64,000 nt of DNA from an uncultured bacterium (GCA_937864225.1 CALMJK010000018.1:101750-165749), one strand, 5' to 3'. Counted from the first letter of the stretch, positions 28,690 through 37,390 are shown. Notes: generated by a model not told the origin, from the sequence alone. Translations and numbers: made by a program.

Positions 28690-29199
28690 ATGACGAAGCT
28701 GGCCTTGTTCATGGTGATACCGCTCCTTCTGGCGGCGCTGGGCGGCGTGATCATCGTCGACGTGCGCGAGGGCGGCACGGACGGCGCGCGCGTCTGTGTG
28801 CCGGTGCCGCTCGCGCTGGCGCAGATCGCGCTGCCGTTCGTGCCGGATCACGCGCGGCGGGTGGACCTCGCCGAGGCGGAGCCGTGGCTGCCCATCGCGG
28901 CGTCCATGATCGACGAGTTGAAGCGGTTGCCCGATTTCACGCTGGCCGAGGTGCGGGAAGCCGACAGCCACGTCCTCGTGCGCAAGGAGGGCGGCGATCT
29001 GCTCATCGAGGTGGACGACGGCCCGGACGAGCGCGTGCGCTGCCGTCTCCCGCTCCGGACCGCGCGGAGCGTCCTGCATCGCTGCCGCGACGGCCAACTG
29101 CGCGTGGACGACCTGGTGCGCGCCGTGCAGTTCATGCCGGGCGGCCGGCTCGTGCACGTGCGCGACGGCGAGGCCGAGGTTCGGATCACCAAACTGTAG
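28690..29199 (+). CDS. Paralogous hypothetical protein with one membrane segment
   Basis: 169 residues from an ATG eight bases after GGAGG. An N-terminal hydrophobic helix (LALFMVIPLLLAALGGVIIV) anchors or exports a domain that repeats the module of the preceding gene: VDVREGGTDGARVCVPVPLALAQIAL, shown in part, then an acidic helix region and a second module (VLVRKEGGDLLIEVDDGPDERVRC, in part). The genes are 69 bases apart and clearly arose by duplication. Function unknown. Confidence 0.6.
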   Translation: MTKLALFMVIPLLLAALGGVIIVDVREGGTDGARVCVPVPLALAQIALPFVPDHARRVDLAEAEPWLPIAASMIDELKRLPDFTLAEVREADSHVLVRKEGGDLLIEVDDGPDERVRCRLPLRTARSVLHRCRDGQLRVDDLVRAVQFMPGGRLVHVRDGEAEVRITKL

Positions 29200-29232
29200 C
29201 CGGCGCCCGCCTCGGCGGCGCCCCTGACGGAC

Positions 29233-29257
29233 GAGCCGCCCTCGCGGGCGGCTCTTT
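29233..29257 (+). terminator. Rho-independent-type hairpin
   Basis: A perfect nine-base-pair stem GAGCCGCCC / GGGCGGCTC with a four-base loop followed by TTTCC, 33 bases after the stop of the paralogous pair and before the converging sdhB stop at 29303. Confidence 0.6.
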
Positions 29258-29302
29258 CCGTCGGAACCGCGCCCTGTTTCCGCTCCGCGTCCCGCTGGCG
29301 GT

Positions 29303-30052
29303 CTAGCGGGAGAAGATGTCCTTGAGCATTTGCGACGTCGTCTGCCGCCCGAGCTTCGCGATGGCGTCGGTCAGCTTGATCTCCTTGGGACAGGCGCGCA
29401 CACAGTTCTGGGCGTTGCCGCAGTCGGTGATGCCGCCCGGGCCCATGAGCGCGTGCAGGCGGTCCTCGGCGCTGAACTTGCCCGTCGGGTGGTTGTTGAA
29501 CAGCCAGGCCTGTCCGAGCGGGGACGGGCCGATGAACTGCGAACCCGGATGATACTGCGGGCAGGCCTCCATGCAGCAGCCGCAGGTCATGCAACGGGAG
29601 AAGTCGTAATTCAGCTCCCACTCCCGCGGGCTGATGCGCGGCGCGTGCACGTGGATGTCCCAGGCCCCGTCGATCGGCACCCAGGCGCGCACCTTGCGCA
29701 GCGCGTCGAACATGCGCTGACGGTCCACCAGCAAATCTCGCACGACCGGGAACTTGGTCATCGGCTCGAGCGTGATCGGTTGCTGAAGGCCCTCGATCAG
29801 CGTCGAGCAAGCCTGCTTCACCTTGCCGTTGATGATCATCGTGCAGGAGCCGCAGACCTCCTCCATGCAGTTGGCCTCGAAGACCACCGGCGCGACCCGC
29901 TCGCCCTTGGCGTTCACGGGATTCTCACGCAGCGCCATGAGCAGCGACACGACGTTGTGCCGCGGCTTCCAGGGCAGCGCGAATTCCTCCCAGTAAGGCT
30001 CGGCGTCGGGGCGGTCCTGGCGCTTGACCTTCAGACGAATGACGTCGGACAT
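29303..30052 (-). CDS. sdhB: Succinate dehydrogenase/fumarate reductase iron-sulfur subunit
   Basis: 249 residues. The N-terminal domain holds the 2Fe-2S ligands (NCMEEVCGSCTMIINGKVKQAC, in part), and the C-terminal domain holds the 4Fe-4S and 3Fe-4S cysteines (CMTCGCCMEACPQY and NCVRACPKEI). It carries electrons from the flavoprotein to the membrane quinone site. It is the last gene of an sdhC-sdhA-sdhB operon on the minus strand, 15 bases after sdhA. Confidence 0.95.
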   Translation of the reverse strand: MSDVIRLKVKRQDRPDAEPYWEEFALPWKPRHNVVSLLMALRENPVNAKGERVAPVVFEANCMEEVCGSCTMIINGKVKQACSTLIEGLQQPITLEPMTKFPVVRDLLVDRQRMFDALRKVRAWVPIDGAWDIHVHAPRISPREWELNYDFSRCMTCGCCMEACPQYHPGSQFIGPSPLGQAWLFNNHPTGKFSAEDRLHALMGPGGITDCGNAQNCVRACPKEIKLTDAIAKLGRQTTSQMLKDIFSR

Positions 30053-30067
30053 CGTCAGCCTCCCCCT

Positions 30068-31963
30068 CTAGCGGTAGTCCCGCGGTTCTTCGACCGGCAG
30101 GACGCTGGTGTCCACGGGCTCGTAGCTGATCGCCGGGCCGTCCGGCGTCCAATCGGCGAGCGTGTTCTTGAGCCACTTGTCGTTTTCGCGCTTCCACTTC
30201 GCGCGATATTCCTCGAACTCCGGATCGCCCGGGAACTTGCCCTCGGGAATCGGCAGTTCGAATTCCGGCTTCCAGTGCGAGCCGCGGCACTCGTCGCGCA
30301 TGCGGGCGCCTTTGGCGATCACCTCGGCCAGGACGACCATGTCCTGCACCTGGCGCGCGTAGATCAGCGGCGCATTGGCCCAGCTGCGCGTGTCGTCGAG
30401 CTTCATGCGGCGCGAGCGGCTCTTCAGCTCGCCCAGGGCGGACAGCGCTTGGTCGAGTCCCTTGTTGTCCCGCACGATGGAGCACTTCGTGCGCATCAGC
30501 TCGCCGAGCTCTTTGTGCAACAGGAAGGGATTCTCGTCGCCGCGGTTGGACAGCAGCTCGTTGTTGAGCGAGTCCTGGCGCCTCTTCTCGTCGGCGAAAG
30601 CGGGCTGACCGGCGTCGACGGCCGCGAGGGTCTTGCCCAGGCCTTTGACGTAGGCCGCGGCGCTCTCGCCCGCGACGCGGCCGCTGAACGAGGCCGAGAG
30701 CAGCGAGTTCGCGCCGAGGCGGTTGGCGCCGTGGTACTGGTAGTCGCACTCGCCGCAGGCGAACAGACCGGGAACGTTCGTCTGGTGGTTGCGCGGGCTG
30801 GGCTGTTTCATGGCGCCCGTCTTCTCGTCCTTCTCCCAGTCCACCCACAGGCCGCCCATGCTGTAGTGCACGGCCGGGAAGATCTTCATCGGCTGCCGCG
30901 TCGGGTCCTCCCCCGAGAACTTCTCGTAGATCTCGAGGATGCCGCCCAGTCGCGTGCGCAGCCACTTGGCGTCGAGGTGGGACAGATCGAGATAGACCAG
31001 GTCCTGGCCGTTGAGCCCCTGCTTGAGGTCGCGGCACACCTTCCAGATCGCGCGCGACGCCACGTCGCGCGGCACGGTGTTGCCGTAGGCCGGGTACCAC
31101 TCCTCGAGGAAGTACCAGCGCTCGGCTTCGGGGATCTGCGCGGGTTCGCGCTTATCCTTGGGGTCGCGCGGCACCCAGATGCGGCCGCCCTCGCCGCGCG
31201 ACGCTTCGCTCATGAGGCGATGCTTGTCGTCGCCGGGCATCGCGGTCGGGTGGAACTGCATGAACTCGCCGTTGGCGAAGCGCGCTCCCTGTTGCCAGCA
31301 GCGCGACGCGGCAGCGCCCGTGGAGTTGGTCGAGTTGGTGGAGAGGCCGAACACCAGGCCCAGGCCGCCGGTGGCCAGGATCACGGCGTCGGCCGCGAAG
31401 GCGCGGGTCTCCATGGTCTTGAGATCGATCGCGACGATGCCGCGGCAGCGTCCCGCGCCGTCGCGCACGAGGCTCAAGAACTCCCACCACTCGTATTTCT
31501 TGACGCTGCCCGCGTCCTCGTGGGCGCGGACCTGCTCGTCGACCGCGTACAGCAGCTGCTGGCCGGTCGTGGCCCCGGCGAAGCAGGTGCGCTTGTTCTT
31601 CACGCCGCCGAACAGGCGCAGGTCCATCACGCCCTCGGGCGTGCGGCTGAACGTCACGCCCATGCGGTCGAACGTGCGGATCAGGCCGGGCGCCTCCTCG
31701 CATAGCGATTTCACGGGCGGCTGGTTCACCAGGTAGGCCGCGCCCTTGATCGTGTCGATGATGTGCTGCCGGATGCTGTCGCGTTGCCCCTTGGTGTCGA
31801 GGCAAGCGTTGATGCCGCCCTGCGCGCAGGCGGAGTGGCTGCGCTTGACCTGGAAGAGGGAGAACAGGTCGACCTGGAGGCCGGCCTCCGCGGCGCGGAT
31901 CGTGGCCCACAGCCCGCCCAGCCCGCCGCCCACCACGATGACTCTCGGTTTCTTAGCTGCCAT
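30068..31963 (-). CDS. sdhA: Succinate dehydrogenase/fumarate reductase flavoprotein subunit
   Basis: 631 residues. Dinucleotide fold VVGGGLGGLWA at the start, the His for covalent FAD in RSHSACAQGGINA, QFHPTAM at the active site, RGEGGRIWVP with the catalytic Arg region, and HTxxLG-like NRLGANSLLSAS. The length and order match the Bacillus/Bacteroidetes type that works with a single cytochrome b558 subunit. It oxidises succinate to fumarate, or the reverse, at the cytoplasmic face. The gene starts 19 bases after sdhC; the open frame upstream of the ATG is not family-like. Confidence 0.95.
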   Translation of the reverse strand: MAAKKPRVIVVGGGLGGLWATIRAAEAGLQVDLFSLFQVKRSHSACAQGGINACLDTKGQRDSIRQHIIDTIKGAAYLVNQPPVKSLCEEAPGLIRTFDRMGVTFSRTPEGVMDLRLFGGVKNKRTCFAGATTGQQLLYAVDEQVRAHEDAGSVKKYEWWEFLSLVRDGAGRCRGIVAIDLKTMETRAFAADAVILATGGLGLVFGLSTNSTNSTGAAASRCWQQGARFANGEFMQFHPTAMPGDDKHRLMSEASRGEGGRIWVPRDPKDKREPAQIPEAERWYFLEEWYPAYGNTVPRDVASRAIWKVCRDLKQGLNGQDLVYLDLSHLDAKWLRTRLGGILEIYEKFSGEDPTRQPMKIFPAVHYSMGGLWVDWEKDEKTGAMKQPSPRNHQTNVPGLFACGECDYQYHGANRLGANSLLSASFSGRVAGESAAAYVKGLGKTLAAVDAGQPAFADEKRRQDSLNNELLSNRGDENPFLLHKELGELMRTKCSIVRDNKGLDQALSALGELKSRSRRMKLDDTRSWANAPLIYARQVQDMVVLAEVIAKGARMRDECRGSHWKPEFELPIPEGKFPGDPEFEEYRAKWKRENDKWLKNTLADWTPDGPAISYEPVDTSVLPVEEPRDYR

Positions 31964-31982
31964 CACGGTTCCTTTCGCGCGG

Positions 31983-32657
31983 TCAGCGCAGCGCCAGGTG
32001 CGCGAGGTTGAGCGGGGCCTGGAAGCCGGTGAGCGCCAGCGTGCCCAGCACCAGCAGGGCGACGCCAACGGCCGCCCACAAGCCGGTCGCGATGCGCTGC
32101 GAACGGGGCGCGGTCGTCAAACCCCAGGTGATGCCGACGAGCCAGAGCCCGTTGGCCAGGTGCACGACCGCGGCCAGGATGCCCAGAGCGTACCAGGCCT
32201 GCTGAGCCGGCGAGCTGAAGACGGCCGCCATCCTGGCGTAGAGCTCGTCCTTGGTCACGTGGCCCAGGAGCACTTGCACGCGCGTCTGCCAGACGTGCGT
32301 CAGGACGAAGACGAGCGCGATGGCCCCCGCCACCCGCTGCACGACGTACATCCAGTTGCGGAAGTAGCCGTAACGCAGCGGGTTGGCGCGCCCCTCGAGC
32401 CAGATGATCAGGCCGTAGATCCCGTGGAACAGGATCGGCAGCGCGATCAGCAGGATCTCGGCCAACTCGATGTAGGGCATGCCGTCGATCTTGTGGACGA
32501 CCTCCTCGGTCCACTCCGCGGCGCTCAGACCGTGCCACGCGTGAGCCAGCGAGTTCTCGAAGAGGTGGAAGGCGAGGAAGGCGCCGATCGGCACGACGCC
32601 GAGCAGGCTGTGCAGCTTGCGCAGGGCGAAGTGCCGGTCCACGGGCGGTGCGCTCAT
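31983..32657 (-). CDS. sdhC: Succinate dehydrogenase cytochrome b558 subunit
   Basis: 224 residues with five hydrophobic helices. The haem-ligand histidines lie in LRKLHSLLGVVPIGAFLAFHLFEN (in part), LFHGIYGL, VLTHVWQTR and VVHLANGLW, in the order known for the di-haem b558 family. It anchors SdhAB and exchanges electrons with menaquinone. First gene of the operon; a promoter in the roughly 250 bases before 32657, shared with the diverging barrel gene, is expected but I cannot point to it. Confidence 0.92.
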   Translation of the reverse strand: MSAPPVDRHFALRKLHSLLGVVPIGAFLAFHLFENSLAHAWHGLSAAEWTEEVVHKIDGMPYIELAEILLIALPILFHGIYGLIIWLEGRANPLRYGYFRNWMYVVQRVAGAIALVFVLTHVWQTRVQVLLGHVTKDELYARMAAVFSSPAQQAWYALGILAAVVHLANGLWLVGITWGLTTAPRSQRIATGLWAAVGVALLVLGTLALTGFQAPLNLAHLALR

Positions 32658-32903
32658 GAATCAGTCCTCCGGGGGCGGGTCGAACCAACGGGTTGTGCGG
32701 CGCCGCCGCCGCGGCGGCGCGGGCAAAGGTCGAAGGCAAAACCCTAATACGTTGGCTGGCCACGGAAAAGGGGAGATTGGCCGCTTGCGTGCGACGGGTC
32801 GCGCGCGGTAGGCTCGGCGCGACGACGGCCGCGCCTCCGGCGGTCGCCGCGCGCCCCTGGACGCAGCCCCCTGAGCGCATCACCGCAGCCGAAAGGAGTC
32901 CCG

Positions 32904-33575
32904 ATGAACGGGCGCAAATTCGCCCATGTCGCCGTGGGATCGGCGGCGCTGCTGGTCACGCTCACCACTTTCGCGGCGGCGGACGCGGCCGCGCGCCCGC
33001 GGCGCTGGGCCTCGCCCCCGGACGTGGACATCGTCCTGGAGGGGGGCGCCGTCATGCCGCGGGGCGACCTGGGCGACGACTATTTCGCCACGCCGCTGGG
33101 CTTCGGGGCGGAGGCCGGGTACGACGTCGGCGTGCGCACCCGCGTGACCTGGCCGAGCGGCTGGGCCGTCTCGCCGTCGTTCCACTACCAGGACTTCGGC
33201 GACTTCACGTACGCCGACGGCGACGAGTTGTTCGCGATCAAGACCTCGATCATCCGCTACGGGTTCGACATCCAGCACTTCTTCCAAACGCGGCGCGGCC
33301 AGCCGCAGCCCTTTGTGAGCGCGGGCCTGGCCCTCTGCCACAACATGTACCGCGACGAGACCGTGACCACGCTGCCCGTGTCGTGGTACGAGGCGTCGAG
33401 CGACGCGCTGGCCTTCGGTTTCGGCGGAGGGCTCAAGATCGACACGTTCGAATTGAGCGCGACCTACACGATCAACCGCTTCGAGTCGGCGCGGCTGGTC
33501 GAGTTCGGCCTGCCCATCGACTACAGCTGGGACACGATCGTCGTGCGGGCCGGCCTCGCGCTGCCGGCGAACTGA
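32904..33575 (+). CDS. Small outer-membrane beta-barrel protein
   Basis: 223 residues with a signal peptide (residues 1-30) and a GAAAGGAG ribosome site. The mature chain alternates hydrophobic and polar residues in about eight strands (VDIVLEGGAVMPRGDLGDDY, AVSPSFHYQDFGDF, PFVSAGLALCHNMY, AFGFGGGLKID, SATYTINRF), consistent with an OmpW/opacity-protein type barrel of the OMP_b-brl class. The last strand is TIVVRAGLALPAN. Function unknown. Confidence 0.75.
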   Translation: MNGRKFAHVAVGSAALLVTLTTFAAADAAARPRRWASPPDVDIVLEGGAVMPRGDLGDDYFATPLGFGAEAGYDVGVRTRVTWPSGWAVSPSFHYQDFGDFTYADGDELFAIKTSIIRYGFDIQHFFQTRRGQPQPFVSAGLALCHNMYRDETVTTLPVSWYEASSDALAFGFGGGLKIDTFELSATYTINRFESARLVEFGLPIDYSWDTIVVRAGLALPAN

Positions 33576-33666
33576 GCCGATGGCGCCCGGCATCGAATTT
33601 TCAGAGGGGCCCCAAAGGCCATGGTGACTGGTCGACCCTAGAGGAGGGTCGCTTCGGTTGCACGAA

Positions 33667-33695
33667 TTGACAAGATGATTTCCATTTCGTACGCT
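33667..33695 (+). promoter_or_regulatory. Putative promoter of the lanthipeptide-like precursor gene
   Basis: TTGACA at 33667-33672, a 17-base spacer and TACGCT at 33690-33695. The -35 is perfect, the -10 weak. Transcription would start about 80 bases before the peptide ATG. The stretch is less GC-rich than its surroundings. Confidence 0.5.
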
Positions 33696-33781
33696 AACGA
33701 AGTACTCGTGTGGGCCAGTGTCCTTCTATGGAGGACAGGGAAACGGCCTGCGTTGTTTAACCATCTGTCGGAGGTGGCCCA

Positions 33782-33961
33782 ATGAAGAGAATAGCCCTTA
33801 ATAAGGACACGCTGCGCAAGCTGAACTTCGAGGAACTGAATCAAGCCGCGGGGGGCGCCAAGCCTTGTTGCTATAAGACCTTGCCCTGCGGACCTACCAC
33901 TGTACTGCCTTGCATGGATTCGGTGGTTCCCGTGTCGTTTGTTCCGCCGTGTGTTGTGTAA
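33782..33961 (+). CDS. Lanthipeptide-like (RiPP) precursor peptide
   Basis: 59 residues, ATG seven bases after GGAGG. The leader runs MKRIALNKDTLRKLNFEEL with the LNKxTLRxL and EELxxxxGG pattern of class I lanthipeptide/GG-type natural-product leaders, and ends in Gly-Gly at 24-25. The 34-residue core has five Cys (29, 30, 36, 44, 57), three Thr (33, 39, 40), two Ser (47, 52) and seven Pro, a balance that could make up to five (methyl)lanthionine rings. Three Cys are preceded by Pro (LPC, LPC, PPC). A terminator follows at 34046, and a LanC cyclase is encoded convergently 150 bases away. Too short for ordinary ORF lists; homology call rests on leader and core design. Confidence 0.75.
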   Translation: MKRIALNKDTLRKLNFEELNQAAGGAKPCCYKTLPCGPTTVLPCMDSVVPVSFVPPCVV

Positions 33962-34045
33962 TCGTCGTGTGCTGAGCGCGCCCTGTCCGCGAAGGGCGGC
34001 GTCGCGGGCTCGGCTGGCTTAACCTAACGTCATGATTCGCAATCA

Positions 34046-34077
34046 GACTGCCCGGCGCCCCGGGCAGTCGAATTTTT
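34046..34077 (+). terminator. Strong rho-independent terminator after the precursor gene
   Basis: A perfect ten-base-pair hairpin, GACTGCCCGG / CCGGGCAGTC with a CGCC loop (34046-34069), followed by AATTTTTA. It stops plus-strand transcription before it reads antisense into the lanC gene. Confidence 0.8.
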
Positions 34078-34111
34078 ATAGGGGCTTGCGCCGGCGTTCA
34101 AGCGGGCCGCT

Positions 34112-35422
34112 TCAGGACAAGAGCAGGGCCCGGTCCCAGAGCGGAACTTGGCCAGAGACGCCGGCCAGCAGAGCCAGGCCAACCCCGCTGCTGCCCATCA
34201 TCAGGCCCGGGTCGAACAGATCCACGTAATCGCCCAGCAAATTGAGCCCATAGGCAGCGAATCCCCCGACGCCATAGCCGGGGCGCTGTTGATCGAGCGT
34301 CAGCTGCAAATAGGCGCGTGCAGTGTCGGCAAACAGCTCGTCTCCGGTGTGCTGAAAAAACCGGTTGAACATGTGTCCGAGGCCGGCCGTTCCGTGGCAC
34401 AAGCTGATGTCCGTGAGCGGCGGCGAGTTTCTGGCGAGCATGGCCAGCTCGTGCGCCCGGGCGATGCACCACGCCCGCATCTCGTCGTGCCCGAGCTTCC
34501 GCGCGGCAGCCAGCAGGGCCGTGGCTATGCCCGGCATGCCGTTGCACCACATCTCCATGCCCCGGGCGGGTGGCGTCCCCGGCGCTGCGAAATTGGGCCA
34601 GAACGGTCCGCGGTCGTCCGTGGATTTCTGGGCGTCCAGCCAGCGCCAGGCGCGATCGCAAACGTCCGGGATCTTCCCGGCGCCCAGCCCGCGCCGATGG
34701 GCCTCCGCCAAAAAACCGACCACGCCGACGATGCCGTGGGCCACGCCAAGGTGCGTGTGCGGGAACCGCGGGGCGGCCCTATGAGGCCTTCTCAGCAGCT
34801 GCGGCCGCAGGACCCAGGGCGCCACGCCGGGTTCCTGGTTTTCTGTCGACAACAGACTCTCCACGAGACTGTCAAGTAGGCGACGAGCGCTCGGCTCGCC
34901 CGCGCGAGGTAAGGCGTAGATTCCGTAGCCGCACAGGCCCGACCACAGATCGAACCCCTCCTCGGCCAACGCGTGCTCCGCCAGAAACGCGTCAGCATCA
35001 GCCATCGCGTCGTCCAGGCCTTCTAGCGGCTCACCTGTGAATGTGGCGATGTGATCCAGACTCCAGAGCACACCCGACAGTCCATGCATAAAGTCGGGTT
35101 CGAGGCGCGTGACCTCCAGAGCGCCGCCGACGTACTCCCGGTACTTGGTCAATTGGTCGGCGCACCCGAGCGTCGAGAGCTGGCTCTTGTCGCAATAGGC
35201 GTAGAACAACGCCAGAGACGCGGCGCCCGAGTGCAGGGATACACCTCGGGCAATGCGGTATGGTTCGGCGTTGAAATCAGGGATCCACGCCACCGGCGGT
35301 GAGGCCAGGGCCCGGGCGATGTCATCGACGGCGGCCCGAGCCCGATCTCGCAGAGAGCCGGCCAGCAGCGCCTGCCAACCGGCAGAGGACGGTGTCGAGC
35401 TTTCGCGCGCCTCAGGGCACAT
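34112..35422 (-). CDS. lanC: LanC-like lanthionine synthetase (cyclase)
   Basis: 436 residues. The LanC fold is marked by GLSGVLWSLDH, the HGIVG loop at 229-233, WCNGMPG with zinc ligand Cys293, and CHGTAG with Cys342 and His343, so all three zinc-binding residues and the catalytic His region are present. The enzyme adds Cys thiols to dehydroalanine or dehydrobutyrine to close thioether rings. It is a stand-alone class I cyclase (no LanM dehydratase half). It converges on the precursor-like gene, from which it must be transcribed separately. No LanB dehydratase, protease or ABC exporter lies in the window. The start at 35422 is provisional. Confidence 0.88.
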   Translation of the reverse strand: MCPEARESSTPSSAGWQALLAGSLRDRARAAVDDIARALASPPVAWIPDFNAEPYRIARGVSLHSGAASLALFYAYCDKSQLSTLGCADQLTKYREYVGGALEVTRLEPDFMHGLSGVLWSLDHIATFTGEPLEGLDDAMADADAFLAEHALAEEGFDLWSGLCGYGIYALPRAGEPSARRLLDSLVESLLSTENQEPGVAPWVLRPQLLRRPHRAAPRFPHTHLGVAHGIVGVVGFLAEAHRRGLGAGKIPDVCDRAWRWLDAQKSTDDRGPFWPNFAAPGTPPARGMEMWCNGMPGIATALLAAARKLGHDEMRAWCIARAHELAMLARNSPPLTDISLCHGTAGLGHMFNRFFQHTGDELFADTARAYLQLTLDQQRPGYGVGGFAAYGLNLLGDYVDLFDPGLMMGSSGVGLALLAGVSGQVPLWDRALLLS

Positions 35423-35527
35423 TCTTCTCGTTCTCCCTCCCGAGGTTCGATCTTTCCGGAGAAGCCGCCGTCGGCCGTTTCCGGCCAGAGTAACACGCCG
35501 GGAATTCCGCCCGCCAGGCCCCTCCCG

Positions 35528-35563
35528 AAAAAACGGCCGGCGCCGCGGGGGGCGGCGCCGGCC
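35528..35563 (-). terminator. Rho-independent terminator for the fibronectin-type gene
   Basis: On the minus strand a 12-base-pair GC stem (GGCCGGCGCCGC / GCGGCGCCGGCC, five-base loop) is followed by TTTTTT, 48 bases after the stop of the fibronectin-type gene. Confidence 0.8.
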
Positions 35564-35610
35564 AGCGGGTGATGAGGGGGGAATCACCCGGGGCAAGGGC
35601 TCGTGTTCAG

Positions 35611-35979
35611 CTAGGGGATGACGATGGGCTTGCCGGGCTGTCCGGGGGCGCCCAGATCCGGCGTGTAAGCGTCGGACGGGAGCGACCAGACGCCCTGGCG
35701 GTCGTAGGCGTCCACGCCCGCGACGCGGATCTGGTGCGCTTCGCCGACCGTGGCGGCCAGAACGTAGCTGTTCGTCGTGACCGTCGCGATCTGAATCCAC
35801 GCGCCTCCGTCGACCGAGTGCTGGACGACATACTCGACGACGGGCGAGCCCGTCGTGGGCGCGGTCCAGGTGTAGGCGACCTGCAGCGTCGTGGTCTGCG
35901 CGAAGGCGCCGGGGGCAAGGGCGAACACCGACAGGGCGATGGCGACAAGCCAGTGGGTTCTGCGGTGGCCATGGCGCAT
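35611..35979 (-). CDS. Short secreted fibronectin type III-like protein
   Basis: 122 residues: a signal peptide (residues 1-28, ending GAFAQ) followed by a single FN3-like domain: LQVAYTWTAPTTGSPVVEYVVQHS (in part) for strands A-B, GGAWIQIATVTTNSYVL, then HQIRVAGVDAYDRQGVWSLPS with the family Tyr/Trp positions. The tail is Pro/Gly-rich. Such domains mediate protein or glycan contacts. It lies upstream of lanC on the same strand but a terminator separates them, so no functional link is indicated. Confidence 0.7.
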   Translation of the reverse strand: MRHGHRRTHWLVAIALSVFALAPGAFAQTTTLQVAYTWTAPTTGSPVVEYVVQHSVDGGAWIQIATVTTNSYVLAATVGEAHQIRVAGVDAYDRQGVWSLPSDAYTPDLGAPGQPGKPIVIP

Positions 35980-36502
35980 TTCGGTTACCGGCCTTTCTTC
36001 TCGTCCAGGAGCGGGGCTGCTGTCTCGTGTTCCTTCCCGGCCGGGCGGGGTCGAGTCGTTCGTCTGCACGCGCGGTGAGGCTGCAACCACGATGCCAGAG
36101 CAGTCGCAAGAGTCTCGTCGGCGTGGTCCGGCCGTCTGCGTTCCTGTTCCTTTCGCATGCTTCCGGATCGCTCGCGGCTGCGCGCCGACCGCGCGCTCCC
36201 GCTCGCTGCAAAAGCCCGCGCGCCGCGGCGGCGGCGTGCCGCTTTGCAATGCACGGTGGCCTGCCGTGCGATTTCGCGAGTGTTGAGGCGAGATGCTTCT
36301 CGAGATGCCCGCGCGGGTTCGATGCTGATGCTGAAATGCCCCGGGCGCCCGCGTGGTTCCCACTTTTCGGCCCCTCCCCGAGGCCATGCCTTGACGGGGC
36401 CCGCCGCCCTTGCGCACATTATGGCCGCGCGACCCGACTCGACGCGGGCGGCGTCCGCGGACGCCCGGCGCGTCACGGCCATCCCCGATCAAGGAGCCCG
36501 GC
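35980..36502. other. Gene-free stretch of about 520 bases
   Basis: This lies between diverging genes (fibronectin-type on minus, HD protein on plus) and should hold both promoters. TTGACG at 36391 with CATTAT about 20 bases on is a weak candidate for the plus-strand gene. Open frames crossing it are Arg-rich with no ribosome sites. I see no repeat or RNA gene. Confidence 0.5.
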
Positions 36503-37039
36503 ATGACCCCCGAGATCCAGAAGCTCTGGCCCGAACTCGCATGGATCCAGGACGCGCAGCTGCGCGAGGCGACCGCCAAGACCTGGGAGACCGCGCTGGC
36601 GGAGAGCGACCTTGTCGCGCGCGACCTCGAGGAGATCCCCTTCACGCTCCTGGTGAAGGACTGCAAGGTCAGCTTCATGGCGCACAAGCGGTGCGTGGTG
36701 CACGTCGCGAGGGCCGCGGCCGAGAAGATGAACGAGTTCTTCGGGCGCGAGCTGCCGGTGGACCTGGACACGGTCATCGCGGGCGCGATCCTGGCCGATG
36801 TGGGCAAGCTGCTCGAGTACACCCGGAAGGACGGCAAGGCGACCGAGAGCGACCTCGGCAAGTCGCTGCGCCATCCGTTCACCGGCGTGGCGCTGGCGAT
36901 GCGCTGCGGGGTGCCCCCCAAGGTCTGCCACATCATCGCGGCCCACGCGGGAGAGGGCGACCTGGTCAAGCGGTCGACGGAGGCGTACGTCGTGCATCAC
37001 GCCGACTTCATGACGTTCCTGCCGTTCAAGAACCGCTGA
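36503..37039 (+). CDS. HD-domain phosphohydrolase
   Basis: 178 residues, ATG six bases after AAGGAG. It is a compact HD-type helical domain: HKRCVVHVARAAAEKM, then AGAILADVGKLLEY (the HD pair replaced by AD-V in the usual place), SLRHPFTGVALAMRCG and IIAAHAGEGD, with a last VVHHADFM. The order fits HD/HDIG hydrolases acting on nucleotides, but the Asp-partner His of the signature is Ala-Asp (LADVGK), so metal binding may differ. It precedes the ferredoxin gene by 120 bases. Confidence 0.7.
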   Translation: MTPEIQKLWPELAWIQDAQLREATAKTWETALAESDLVARDLEEIPFTLLVKDCKVSFMAHKRCVVHVARAAAEKMNEFFGRELPVDLDTVIAGAILADVGKLLEYTRKDGKATESDLGKSLRHPFTGVALAMRCGVPPKVCHIIAAHAGEGDLVKRSTEAYVVHHADFMTFLPFKNR

Positions 37040-37067
37040 CCGCGGCGGGGCGCGACGGCGCGCGGGA

Positions 37068-37095
37068 TTGACAGTTCGCGGAAAGATGATATGTA
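37068..37095 (+). promoter_or_regulatory. Putative promoter of the ferredoxin gene
   Basis: TTGACA at 37068-37073, 16-base spacer, TATGTA at 37090-37095, located 65 bases before the ferredoxin ATG. Confidence 0.5.
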
Positions 37096-37159
37096 GAGCA
37101 TCGCGAGGGGCGCGGACGCGCGCCCCAACAACCAGCCAGCCTTCAGGAGGCATCTGGCC

Positions 37160-37390
37160 ATGGCAGATCGGGACGACAAGGTCGCCTTGAACGTCGAGGG
37201 CGCTTTCTTCGTGGACACCAACTGCATCGACTGCGACCTGTGCCGCCAGACCGCGCCCAACCACTTCGAGCGCAACGAAGAGGACGGCTACAGCTACGTC
37301 TACAAGCAGCCGGAGCTGGAGGAGGAGATCGTCCTCTGCCGCGAGGCCATGGAGGAGTGCCCGGTGGAGGCGATCGGCGACGACGGCTAG
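37160..37390 (+). CDS. Small 4Fe-4S ferredoxin
   Basis: 76 residues, ATG eight bases after AGGAGG. A single 4Fe-4S site is formed by NCIDCDLCRQTAP and the distant EECPVEAI Cys, as in the ferredoxins that have lost the second cluster (Fer4_13/15 type). Acidic surface (EEDG, ELEEEIV) suits docking to redox partners. A soluble electron carrier; its partner is unknown. Confidence 0.88.
   Translation: MADRDDKVALNVEGAFFVDTNCIDCDLCRQTAPNHFERNEEDGYSYVYKQPELEEEIVLCREAMEECPVEAIGDDG

Noticed and set aside
33638..33844. Minus-strand 68-codon ORF over the promoter and start of the peptide gene.
   Set aside because: It covers the promoter and ribosome site of the precursor gene, has no ribosome site itself and no recognisable domain.
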